Assembly: GCA_905616455.1 (NCBI GenBank)
Contig: CAJQSW010000014.1
Coordinates: 1-64,000, forward strand
Length of the DNA: 64,000 nucleotides
Direction of reading: 5' to 3'
Source: an uncultured Candidatus Pelagibacter sp.
Lineage (GTDB): Bacteria; Pseudomonadota; Alphaproteobacteria; Pelagibacterales; Pelagibacteraceae
Positions within the stretch are counted from its first letter, which is position 1, and each line of letters starts with the position of its first letter. Below the pieces are notes generated by a model, which saw only the letters and a list, made by a program, of their open reading frames with translations, searched no databases and was not told where the DNA came from. Position numbers and translations under genes: made by a program. Of the stretch, positions 56,005 through 64,000 are shown piece by piece.

Positions 56005-57768
56005 TTAATTAAATTTAAAATTCATCATATAATCACTACCAGTTGTAGCTGTCTTAAAGTGACTTTCGGCTCTTGGTAAGACTCTTTTAAAATAAAAATT
56101 TGCAGTTTGTATTTTGTCTTCATAAAAAATTTTATTATTTTCATAATCTTTAAAGCTTACCTCCAAAACTTTTATCCATGCATGAGCAATAGCAACAAAA
56201 CCTAGTACCTTTAAATAATCATTACAAGCTGCACTAGCATCATCTTTTGAGTTTTGTATTTTTTCCTTAATCCAAGTGGTAAACCTAGATAAAATTTCTA
56301 GGTGTGTTTTTAATTCTTTTGTAAAGGGTTTTAATTTTTCATCTTCACTATTGCAATCATTCTGAATTAATTCTAAGTACTTATTAATTATGTCACCATT
56401 TTTATTTACTAATTTTCTAAAAACTAAATCTGCTGCTTGAATAGAATTTGTTCCTTCGTATATTGGAGTAATTCTATTATCTCTATATAGCTGCTCTATT
56501 CCTTGGTCTTTTGTATATCCATAACCACCATGAATCTGCATTGCTTCACTCGTTATTTCCATTCCCATATCTGTAAACATTGTTTTAACTACTGGTGTCA
56601 TTAAAGAAACAAGGTCAGAAGCTTCTTGTTTTACTTTTTCATCGGGGTGATAAAGACTAACTTCTGTTTGTTGTGACAACCAAAAACACAATGCTCTCTC
56701 TCCTTCAATAATAGATTTCATATTAAGCAGGGATTTTCTTATATCCGCATGCTCAATTATAAAATCTGCACCATTGGTTGACTTGGTATTATTTGTTTTT
56801 CCTTGTTTTCTTTCTTTTGCGTAACTTAATGAGTTTTGATAGGCAATTTCTGAAATACCTAGTCCTTGAATTCCAACAATAATTCTCTCTAAATTCATCA
56901 TGGTAAACATAGCGTTTAAACCCTTGTTCTTTGATCCAATCATATAACCAACTGCATCATCAAAATTTAGCACACATGTAGCAGAACCTTTGATTCCCAT
57001 TTTGCTTTCTATAGATCCTGTAGAAATTCCATTTCTAGCTCCAATGGTTCCATCTTCATTTACAATAAACTTAGGTACTAAAAATAAACTTATGCCTTTC
57101 GTTCCATCTGGAGAGTCTGCCGCTCTTGCAATAACCAAGTGAATAATATTTTCCGTTAAATCATGATCACCAGAGGTAATAAAAATTTTTTGACCACTTA
57201 GCTTAAAAGTTCCATCCGACTGTTCTACAGCTTTTGTTTTTAAGAGACCTAAGTCAGTTCCACAAACAGGTTCTGTAAGACACATGGTGCCACTCCATTT
57301 TCCCTCTACCATTTTTGGAAGATACTTTTCTTTTATTTCATCCTTAGCATGATGAGAAATACAATTGTATGCTCCTATGCTTAGCTCGCTATAAAGTTTA
57401 AATGATAGACTTGCTGAAGATAACATTTCATCAAAAAAAGCACTTACAGTTTTGGGCATTCCTTGTCCTCCATATTTAGGATCACAAGAAAGTGAAGTCC
57501 ATCCATCCTCAATATATTTTGTATAAGCCTCTTTATAACCTGGCGGTGTTCTAACTACTCCATTCTCTAGAACAGTTGGGTTTTCATCCCCTGATTTTGC
57601 TAATGGTAAAATTAAATTTTCATTAATTTTAGCCGCTTCAACTAAAATATCTTTTACTAATTCTGAGTTAACTTCTTTGTATTTTTCAATTTCGTTATAA
57701 TTTTTATTGTTTCTTAATTTATCAAAAAGAAACATCATATCTTCTATCGGTGCATTATAAGTTGGCAT
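56005..57768 (-). CDS. dmdC: Acyl-CoA dehydrogenase, DmdC-like
   Basis: This 587-aa flavoenzyme is of the long acyl-CoA dehydrogenase subtype to which DmdC belongs. It shows MCLTEPVCGTDLGLLKT, the FAD segment KIFITSGDHDL, QIHGGYGYTKDQGIEQLYRD and the catalytic Glu region IYEGTNSIQAADL. DmdC oxidises methylmercaptopropionyl-CoA to methylthioacryloyl-CoA. Relatives of this length also act on fatty acyl-CoA, so the DMSP role is by context. It abuts the fadN-like gene. Confidence 0.82.
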   Translation of the reverse strand: MPTYNAPIEDMMFLFDKLRNNKNYNEIEKYKEVNSELVKDILVEAAKINENLILPLAKSGDENPTVLENGVVRTPPGYKEAYTKYIEDGWTSLSCDPKYGGQGMPKTVSAFFDEMLSSASLSFKLYSELSIGAYNCISHHAKDEIKEKYLPKMVEGKWSGTMCLTEPVCGTDLGLLKTKAVEQSDGTFKLSGQKIFITSGDHDLTENIIHLVIARAADSPDGTKGISLFLVPKFIVNEDGTIGARNGISTGSIESKMGIKGSATCVLNFDDAVGYMIGSKNKGLNAMFTMMNLERIIVGIQGLGISEIAYQNSLSYAKERKQGKTNNTKSTNGADFIIEHADIRKSLLNMKSIIEGERALCFWLSQQTEVSLYHPDEKVKQEASDLVSLMTPVVKTMFTDMGMEITSEAMQIHGGYGYTKDQGIEQLYRDNRITPIYEGTNSIQAADLVFRKLVNKNGDIINKYLELIQNDCNSEDEKLKPFTKELKTHLEILSRFTTWIKEKIQNSKDDASAACNDYLKVLGFVAIAHAWIKVLEVSFKDYENNKIFYEDKIQTANFYFKRVLPRAESHFKTATTGSDYMMNFKFN

Positions 57769-59991
57769 TTAATTTATTAATGGTTTTCCAGTAGATAGGG
57801 TGTGTTTAATCCTCTCTTGTGTTTTTTTAGTTTCAATTAATTTCATAAAAGAATCTAGTTCTAATTGAAAAATGTCTTCTTCAGACAAAGTTTTATCAAT
57901 TGTAGTATCTCCTCCACTTAAAACATTAGCCAATTCCTTACCGACCTCCATTCCATGGTCTAAAATTACTTTTTCATTATAAAGTTTTTCTAGAATTTTA
58001 ATCATTTCATCTTTTGCTTTTTTTCCTGGTAATTTAAATGTTGTTTCTTTTGGTGCTTTAAAATCTATATTATCTCTTATAATTTTTCTTGAGACCTCTA
58101 ACAAACTATTTCTATTCATAATTTTTTTATCTTCTGCTCTTAGATATTTCATAGGTTCTGCTTCCACAGGTGAGGTTGCAGTTTTTGCATATCCAATAAT
58201 ATCAAATACTTTTAGTGGTGCAAAATTTGGGTCTTTTTTAGATTCGTCTGTTTCTAACCATCTTGCTAACATTTCCTTACATCCACCACCTGCTGGAATT
58301 AGTCCAACAATTGTCTCGACCAATCCTACAACAATATTTGTGTGGGAGGCAACAAAATTACTATGAACCATAACCTCAAAACCTCCACCGAGAGTTAATC
58401 CTGATGGTGCTGATATAACTGGATGTTCAGAATATTTTAGGTGTTTACAGGTTTCTTGAAAATATCTTATAAACTTTTCTATAGATTTAAAATCACCCTT
58501 ATCTGCAAAATCCATTGTATAGCTTAAATTCACTCCTGCTGAAAATTGCATACTCTCGTTTATAATTATTAAAGGTTTATCTGTTGCTTTTTTTAAAGCA
58601 TCCATAGAATCATAATCTAATGCATTTGCTTTGGTTGTGAACTCAACAATATTATAATCCTTAAATCTATAAATTTCGGCAGATTTATTTCCATCAACAC
58701 TTAAAGCCGTTTTCTTAACTTTTCCTAAGGTTTCAATGTCTGTATATTTTTGTCTTTCACCATAAAATTTTTCATTTCTTGTTTTTGCTAAATTTTCTAA
58801 AAAAATATTTTCTTCATAATTATTTATCTTGTCAAAAAAATTAGTTACCCCAATTTCTTCAAGCATCTCAAAGGGTCCTTTGGCCCAATTAAAACCTAAC
58901 CTCATCGCTTCATCGATATCATTAAATTCTTTAGTAATCTTAGGAACTAGTGATGATGCATACATAATAATTTTTGAAATGACTGACCAAGCATATTCAC
59001 CATATTTATCATCTCTATCAATTAGGGTCTTAAGATCAACTTTTTCGGACTTGATATTAATTTTTTTAGCCGGCAAATATTGACCCGTTTCAAGGTTTAG
59101 TGCTTCCATTACCTTATTCCCATCAACTTTATTAATACGATAAAATCCACCCTTACCCTTTCGTCCGGTGTAACCTGTTTCTATTAATTTTTTTATCAAA
59201 GGAATTTCTTTTGCAACTTTATGAAAGTTATCTTTCTCTGGAAGTTCTTTAATAAAGCTTTTAAGAACATCCGCCATTAAATCTATTCCTATTAAATCAT
59301 ATAGACCAAATATTCCTGTTTTAGGAATTCCCATTGGTCTACCAAATATTGCGTCGGCTTCTTCAATTGAAAGTTTCATCTTAAAAGCTTCTGTCATTGC
59401 AATTTGCATTGCATAAACACCAACTCTATTCCCTAGAAAACCAGGAGTATCATTGCAAATGATTGCGCCTTTTCCTAATTCCGTTTCACAAAAACTTTTT
59501 AAAGAGTTTATTTTCTCTAAATCATTATTCTCATTTTTAACAATTTCTAATAACCCCATATACCTAACTGGATTAAAAAAATGAGTAATACAAAAATCTT
59601 TTTTTTCTTCTTTAGTTAATTTTTCTGATAAAATTTTAATTGGAATGGAGGAAGTATTTGACGAAACTATTGCTCCAGCCTTCCTTTCTTCAAATATTTT
59701 TTTATAAATACTATGTTTTACATCTATTCTTTCAACAACTGCTTCGACAATCCAATCAGCTTCTTTAACAACATTAAAATTATCAGAAATATTTCCAACC
59801 TTAATATTATTTATTTTTGATTTATTCAATAAAAGAGGTGGTTTTGATTTAAAAATTCTATCTCTAGCTTTTTCACTAATTTCTGTTTTTAAATCTAACA
59901 ATGTAACTGGAATATCTGCATTACATAAGTGAGCTGCGATTCCACTTCCCATTGTCCCAGAGCCAATTATAACAACATTTTGAATTTTCAT
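57769..59991 (-). CDS. fadN: FadN-like 3-hydroxyacyl-CoA dehydrogenase/enoyl-CoA hydratase fusion
   Basis: This 740-aa fusion has the dehydrogenase first: IIGSGTMGSGIAAHL at residues 9-23, ITHFFNPVRYMGLLE with the catalytic His, and NDTPGFLGNRVG. A crotonase-type hydratase follows at about 440-660, with both expected Glu in LTLGGGFEV and LVETIVGLIPAGGG. The order (dehydrogenase, then hydratase) is that of Bacillus FadN, the reverse of E. coli FadB. It is first in the dmd block and divergent from a thiolase gene, so it may serve beta-oxidation and possibly hydrate methylthioacryloyl-CoA. The gene symbol is by analogy. Confidence 0.85.
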   Translation of the reverse strand: MKIQNVVIIGSGTMGSGIAAHLCNADIPVTLLDLKTEISEKARDRIFKSKPPLLLNKSKINNIKVGNISDNFNVVKEADWIVEAVVERIDVKHSIYKKIFEERKAGAIVSSNTSSIPIKILSEKLTKEEKKDFCITHFFNPVRYMGLLEIVKNENNDLEKINSLKSFCETELGKGAIICNDTPGFLGNRVGVYAMQIAMTEAFKMKLSIEEADAIFGRPMGIPKTGIFGLYDLIGIDLMADVLKSFIKELPEKDNFHKVAKEIPLIKKLIETGYTGRKGKGGFYRINKVDGNKVMEALNLETGQYLPAKKINIKSEKVDLKTLIDRDDKYGEYAWSVISKIIMYASSLVPKITKEFNDIDEAMRLGFNWAKGPFEMLEEIGVTNFFDKINNYEENIFLENLAKTRNEKFYGERQKYTDIETLGKVKKTALSVDGNKSAEIYRFKDYNIVEFTTKANALDYDSMDALKKATDKPLIIINESMQFSAGVNLSYTMDFADKGDFKSIEKFIRYFQETCKHLKYSEHPVISAPSGLTLGGGFEVMVHSNFVASHTNIVVGLVETIVGLIPAGGGCKEMLARWLETDESKKDPNFAPLKVFDIIGYAKTATSPVEAEPMKYLRAEDKKIMNRNSLLEVSRKIIRDNIDFKAPKETTFKLPGKKAKDEMIKILEKLYNEKVILDHGMEVGKELANVLSGGDTTIDKTLSEEDIFQLELDSFMKLIETKKTQERIKHTLSTGKPLIN

Positions 59992-60003
59992 AAATTTCTG
60001 TGA

Positions 60004-60043
60004 AATATAATAACAAAATTACATAAAGACAATTGCTATTATA
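60004..60043 (-). promoter_or_regulatory. Candidate promoter region for the fadN-dmd block
   Basis: Two options lie on the minus strand of the 112-base divergent gap: TTGTCT (60032-60027) with TATATT (60009-60004) at 17 bases, giving a nearly leaderless mRNA; or a perfect -10 TATAAT (60043-60038) with a weak -35. Neither can be chosen from sequence alone. Confidence 0.35.
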
Positions 60044-60103
60044 AACTCTTTACCAATCTTAAGATAAGCTTATATATTGTTAGATAATTATAAAATTAAT
60101 AAA

Positions 60104-61228
60104 ATGTATAGAGCTGTTATAGCAGGTTACTACCGATCTCCATTTACACTAGCAAAAAAAGGCGCTCTTATTAATATAAAACCTGACGAATTATTGTCTG
60201 AAGTTATTAAAGATCTTATTTCAAAAACAAAAGTAAACCTTGAAGATATAGAAGATGTCATTATTGGTTGTGCTTTTCCTGAGGGCGAACAGGGTTTTAA
60301 TATAGCTAAGTTAGTAACCTTTTTAAGTGGCATGAATATCAAAACTGCAGGCACAACTATAAATAGATGGTGTGGATCTTCAATGGAGGCAATTCATATA
60401 GCAGCAGGAAAGATTTCTATGGGGTCGGGAAAAGTTTTTATTTGTGGGGGGGTAGAGAGCATGACGCGCGTTACTGCTGGTTTTGACCCTATGCCATACC
60501 CAAAATCAAACAAAGAAAATCCTAATCTTTATTTTTCTATGGGTACGACTGCTGAAAATGTTGCAAAAAAATATCAAATAGAAAGAAGGGCTCAACAGGA
60601 GTTCGCAATAGCAAGTCATCAAAAAGCTTTTGAAGCTCAATCTAAGGGTAATTTTAGAAAAGAAATTACAGTTATTAATAATTGTTCAAAGGATGGTGGC
60701 ATTCGACCAAATAGCAGTCATGAAATTTTAGATGGTCTTAAGCTTGTATTTGATCAAGAAGGGACTGTCACTGCAGCAACATCATCACCGCTAACAGATG
60801 GTGCTGCCGTAACTCTAATTTGTGAAGAGCAGTATGCTAAAGATAATAATTTAGATATTTTAGGCAGAATTGTTTCTACAGCTGTTCAGGGCTGTTCACC
60901 CGAATTAATGGGATTAGGGCCCATAGGCGCTTCCAACAAAGCACTTAAAAGAGCCAATTTATCTATAAAAGATATTGATATTATAGAATTAAATGAAGCC
61001 TTTGCATCTCAATCCTTAGCTTGCATAAAGGACTTAGGTATCGAGGAACAAAAATTAAATTTAGATGGGGGAGCTATAGCCTTGGGCCATCCTCTTGGAG
61101 CAACAGGAGCTAGAATTACTGGAAAGGCAGCAGAAATATTAAGAAGAGAAAATAAAAAATATGCCTTAGCCACACAATGCATAGGCTTAGGTATGGGCAT
61201 TGCCACAATTATTGAGACAACAAATTAA
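60104..61228 (+). CDS. Acetyl-CoA acyltransferase (thiolase)
   Basis: This 374-aa thiolase splits 3-ketoacyl-CoA. The acyl-bearing Cys90 is in TINRWCGSSMEA, with NEAFASQSLA, GGAIALGHPLGATGAR (catalytic His) and ATQCIGLGMG (second Cys). I start at the ATG at 60104, which gives the usual MYRAVIAGYYRSPF start; a TTG at 60077 would add nine atypical residues. It is divergent from the fadN-like gene, with which it would complete beta-oxidation. It ends 11 bases from the convergent leuB stop. Confidence 0.93.
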   Translation: MYRAVIAGYYRSPFTLAKKGALINIKPDELLSEVIKDLISKTKVNLEDIEDVIIGCAFPEGEQGFNIAKLVTFLSGMNIKTAGTTINRWCGSSMEAIHIAAGKISMGSGKVFICGGVESMTRVTAGFDPMPYPKSNKENPNLYFSMGTTAENVAKKYQIERRAQQEFAIASHQKAFEAQSKGNFRKEITVINNCSKDGGIRPNSSHEILDGLKLVFDQEGTVTAATSSPLTDGAAVTLICEEQYAKDNNLDILGRIVSTAVQGCSPELMGLGPIGASNKALKRANLSIKDIDIIELNEAFASQSLACIKDLGIEEQKLNLDGGAIALGHPLGATGARITGKAAEILRRENKKYALATQCIGLGMGIATIIETTN

Positions 61229-61239
61229 TATAAATTAAT

Positions 61240-62349
61240 TTACTTTTTTAACTTCGAAATTATTGCATCACCCATTTCAGATGTTGATACTTCTTTTTTT
61301 CCTTCAGAAAGAATATCTTTAGTTCTAAGATCATCGTTTAATATGTCTTGAACAGCTTTTTCTAAAACATCAGCTTCATTATCTAAGTCTAATGAATACC
61401 TTAATGCCATTGCAAAACTTAAAATTGATGCAATTGGGTTTGCAATTCCTTTGCCAGCTATATCTGGTGCAGATCCATGAATAGGCTCATACATTGCTCT
61501 CATCTCACCTTCTTTATTTTTTGCCCCAAGCGAAGCAGATGGTAGTAGACCTAAAGACCCAGTTAACATTGAAGCTTGATCAGAAAGCATATCTCCAAAC
61601 AAGTTATCGGTAACAATTACATCAAATTGCTTTGGATTTTTTAATAATTGCATTGCGCAGTTGTCTGCAAGCATATGACTTAACTCAACATCTTTGTATT
61701 CTTTATCATGAAGTTGTTGAACTTCTTCTCTCCAAAGCTGTCCAGCTTCCATTACATTTGATTTTTCACATGATGTAACTTTATTTGATCTTTTTTTAGC
61801 CAAATCAAAGGCTACTTTTGCTACTCTAACTATCTCGCTAGTCGTATAAGTGTGAGTATTAATGCCTTTTCTTTCACCATTTTCTATTGGCTTAATTCCT
61901 CTTGGCTCTCCAAAATAAATTCCACCTGTTAACTCTCTAACAATCATTATATCTAATCCAGAAACAATTTCTGGTTTTAGAGTTGAGGCATCAACTAATT
62001 GTTCAAAGCAAATTGCTGGTCTTAGATTTGCAAATAATTTTAATTCTTTTCTTAACTTTAATAATGCTCTTTCAGGTTTTTTTGAGAAATCTAAATTGTC
62101 CCATTTAGGACCACCAACAGCTCCTAACATTACAACTTCACTTTCTAGGGCTTTATAAAAAACTTCATCTGTGATTGGTGTACCATACTTGTCATAAGAA
62201 CAACCACCAGCTAAATCTTGATCAATTTCAAAATCTAAAGATTTATTTGAATTAAACCATTGAATGACTTTTTTAACTTCCTGAATAACTTCAGGTCCAA
62301 TGCCATCACCAGGTAAAAGTAAAATTTTTCTTTTCTTAACTTTAATCAT
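61240..62349 (-). CDS. leuB: 3-isopropylmalate dehydrogenase
   Basis: This 369-aa NAD enzyme makes the leucine precursor. It has [13 protein letters not shown] at the start, [36 protein letters not shown] and [19 protein letters not shown]. It overlaps leuD by eight bases, so leuC-leuD-leuB form one unit. Confidence 0.98.
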   Translation of the reverse strand: MIKVKKRKILLLPGDGIGPEVIQEVKKVIQWFNSNKSLDFEIDQDLAGGCSYDKYGTPITDEVFYKALESEVVMLGAVGGPKWDNLDFSKKPERALLKLRKELKLFANLRPAICFEQLVDASTLKPEIVSGLDIMIVRELTGGIYFGEPRGIKPIENGERKGINTHTYTTSEIVRVAKVAFDLAKKRSNKVTSCEKSNVMEAGQLWREEVQQLHDKEYKDVELSHMLADNCAMQLLKNPKQFDVIVTDNLFGDMLSDQASMLTGSLGLLPSASLGAKNKEGEMRAMYEPIHGSAPDIAGKGIANPIASILSFAMALRYSLDLDNEADVLEKAVQDILNDDLRTKDILSEGKKEVSTSEMGDAIISKLKK

Positions 62350-62947
62350 TAAATATCCAAGGTTTATTTTCTTTTAATTTTTTTTCGTAAGTATCTATTT
62401 GTGTTGATTTTTCTAATGACAAAGCAATATCATCGAGACCTTCTAATAAGCATTTTTTTTTAAAAGGATCAATATCAAATTTTGTCTCATTATTTCCATA
62501 GACAATCTTTTGCTCGTTTAAATCTACTGAAATTTCTTCTTTTCTATTTGAATACTCTGAAAGTTCTTTAATTTTTTCCTCTTCTAAAATAATTGGTAAG
62601 ATACCGTTTTTAAAACAGTTGCTGTAAAAAATATCAGCATAGCTTGAACTAATTACACATGTAATACCAAAATCTAATAAAGCCCAAGGTGCATGCTCTC
62701 TTGATGACCCACAACCAAAGTTGTTTCCGGCAATTAATATTTTTGAATTATTAAAAGGTTCATTATTTAATGAAAAATCTTTAATTTCATTTCCATCATC
62801 ATCATATCTCATTTCAAAAAATAGATTTTTTCCTAGTCCTGTTCTTTTAATAGTTTTTAAAAATTGTTTAGGAATAATCATATCCGTATCAATATTAACT
62901 ATTGGCAAGTAAGCTGGAATACTTTTAAGTGTATTAAATTTCTGCAT
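62342..62947 (-). CDS. leuD: 3-isopropylmalate dehydratase small subunit
   Basis: This swivel-domain subunit has [19 protein letters not shown] and [17 protein letters not shown] start at the ATG at 62947 (201 aa), which gives the usual [18 protein letters not shown] beginning and lies one base after the leuC stop. An upstream start at 62989 would add 14 atypical residues and overlap leuC. Confidence 0.96.
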   Translation of the reverse strand: MQKFNTLKSIPAYLPIVNIDTDMIIPKQFLKTIKRTGLGKNLFFEMRYDDDGNEIKDFSLNNEPFNNSKILIAGNNFGCGSSREHAPWALLDFGITCVISSSYADIFYSNCFKNGILPIILEEEKIKELSEYSNRKEEISVDLNEQKIVYGNNETKFDIDPFKKKCLLEGLDDIALSLEKSTQIDTYEKKLKENKPWIFND

Positions 62948-62948
62948 T

Positions 62949-64000
62949 TTAATTTTGGTACTTTCTAACATCATCAAGGTTACCAGCAATTGCTGCAGCC
63001 GCAGCCATACCTGGGCTTACTAGATGTGTTCTTCCACCTCTACCTTGTCGGCCTTCGAAATTTCTATTTGATGTTGATGCACACCTTTCTTTTGGTTTTA
63101 ATTTGTCTGCATTCATTGCTAAGCACATTGAACATCCAGGCTCTCTCCACTCAAAACCTGCATTAATAAATATTTTATCTAGACCTTCTTGTTCAGCTTG
63201 TTCTTTGACCAATCCAGATCCCGGGACAATCATTGCATGAACATGGGTTGCTTTCTTTTTATCTTTCAATATTTGTGCTGCCTCTCTAAGATCTTCTATT
63301 CTTCCGTTTGTGCAACTGCCAATAAAAACTGTATCAATTTTTATATCTTTTATGGCAACATCTGGTTCTAATCCCATATATTTCAATGATCTTTCTATCG
63401 AATTTTTTCTATCTACATCACTTTCATTCTCTGGGTTTGGAACTTTTCCATCAATTGAAACCACATCTTGAGGCGACGTCCCCCAAGTTACCATTGGAAC
63501 AATGTCTTCAGCTGATAGATTTATCTCTTTATCAAATTTTGCATCAGAGTCAGTTTTTAAAGTTTTCCAATACTCTACTGCCTTATCCCAATTCTCATTT
63601 TTTGGAGACATAGGTCGACCTTTTAAATAGTCAAAAATTTTTTGATCGGGCTGTATAAGTCCAGCTCTAGCTCCACCCTCAATAGTCATATTACAAATTG
63701 TCATTCTATTTTCTACTGACAAATCAGAGATCAAGCTTCCTGCATATTCAATTACATATCCTGTACCACCTGCAGTACCTATATTTCCAATTATTTGAAG
63801 AACAACATCTTTAGAGGTAACACCAACTGTAAGCTTACCATTTACATTAACTCTAAAATTTTTAGCTTTTTTTTGAACTAATGTTTGTGTTGCTAAAACG
63901 TGTTCAACTTCAGAAGTTCCAATTCCAAATGCTAATGATCCAAAAGCTCCATGTGTAGCAGTGTGACTATCACCACAAACTATTACTGTTCCTGGTTGAG
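62949..64000 (-). CDS. leuC: 3-isopropylmalate dehydratase large subunit (N-terminus outside window)
   Basis: The frame stays open to the right edge, giving about 350 C-terminal residues of an aconitase-family protein. The visible start reads [20 protein letters not shown] (substrate-binding His), then [15 protein letters not shown], the cluster Cys at [17 protein letters not shown] and [20 protein letters not shown], and [20 protein letters not shown]. An in-frame TTG at 63734 is internal and not the start. With LeuD it isomerises isopropylmalate. Confidence 0.97.
   Translation of the reverse strand, partial: QPGTVIVCGDSHTATHGAFGSLAFGIGTSEVEHVLATQTLVQKKAKNFRVNVNGKLTVGVTSKDVVLQIIGNIGTAGGTGYVIEYAGSLISDLSVENRMTICNMTIEGGARAGLIQPDQKIFDYLKGRPMSPKNENWDKAVEYWKTLKTDSDAKFDKEINLSAEDIVPMVTWGTSPQDVVSIDGKVPNPENESDVDRKNSIERSLKYMGLEPDVAIKDIKIDTVFIGSCTNGRIEDLREAAQILKDKKKATHVHAMIVPGSGLVKEQAEQEGLDKIFINAGFEWREPGCSMCLAMNADKLKPKERCASTSNRNFEGRQGRGGRTHLVSPGMAAAAAIAGNLDDVRKYQN

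Noticed and set aside
62949..63734. A separate 261-aa gene starting at TTG 63734
   Set aside because: The frame continues upstream with clear LeuC sequence ([27 protein letters not shown]) to the window edge, so the TTG codon is internal.

Overview
The window reads as a streamlined, very AT-rich alphaproteobacterial chromosome segment of the SAR11 (Candidatus Pelagibacter) type. The evidence is a combination of gene content and packing: a protein I recognise as the Pelagibacter DMSP demethylase DmdA, class I lysyl-tRNA synthetase, a ChvG/ChvI pair, a RegA/ActR regulator, a metX gene behind a SAM-II riboswitch, F1 ATP synthase genes separate from Fo, and almost no intergenic DNA. I see about 54 protein genes, no tRNA or rRNA gene, no mobile element, no CRISPR array and no gene-free stretch above 300 bases (the longest gap is about 180 bases).

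Layout. 1-7447 (minus): amgK (cut by the left edge), tsaE, ahcY, the chvG/chvI two-component pair and polA. 7498-9008 (plus): an ABC ATPase and the biotin transporter bioY, meeting regA (minus). 9711-12810 (plus): a polyamine operon (PLP decarboxylase, deoxyhypusine-synthase-like protein, agmatinase-like protein). 12807-16352 (minus): yhhQ-like transporter, rpmB, pyrD, lysS. 16443-20003 (plus): trkH, ampG-like permease, NlpC/P60 peptidase. 20000-21981 (minus): tyrA/tyrC and hisC. 22164-24601 (plus): metX, metW, gloB behind a SAM-II riboswitch. 24667-31206 (plus): rplU-rpmA-obgE-proB-proA-nadD-rsfS-ctpA-rppH. 31199-59991 (minus): a 28.8 kb co-directional run of 23 genes comprising a DMSP/beta-oxidation block, asd, sdhCDAB, mmsA, mdh, sucCD, sucAB-lpdA, priA and atpHAGDC. 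60104-61228 (plus): thiolase. 61240-64000 (minus): leuB, leuD and leuC (cut by the right edge).

How it fits together. The long minus run brings together DMSP demethylation and acyl-CoA catabolism, the lower TCA cycle and the catalytic part of ATP synthase. DmdA product carbon can enter through the CoA ligase and dehydrogenase beside it, and methanethiol can feed methionine synthesis, for which MetX makes O-acetylhomoserine under SAM-II control; AhcY recycles the S-adenosylhomocysteine formed by methylation. AmgK, AmpG and the NlpC/P60 peptidase look like parts of peptidoglycan recycling.

Most notable: the succinate dehydrogenase membrane subunits appear to lack both canonical haem b histidine ligands (SdhC has Gln, SdhD has Phe and no histidine anywhere); the dmd cluster has no separate DmdD but includes an alpha/beta hydrolase and a FadN-like fusion that could cover that step; five convergent gene pairs meet with -8 to +11 bases between stops; and hairpins sit just ahead of the polyamine operon and obgE. 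I found no wholly new multi-gene system; most genes are well-known housekeeping families.
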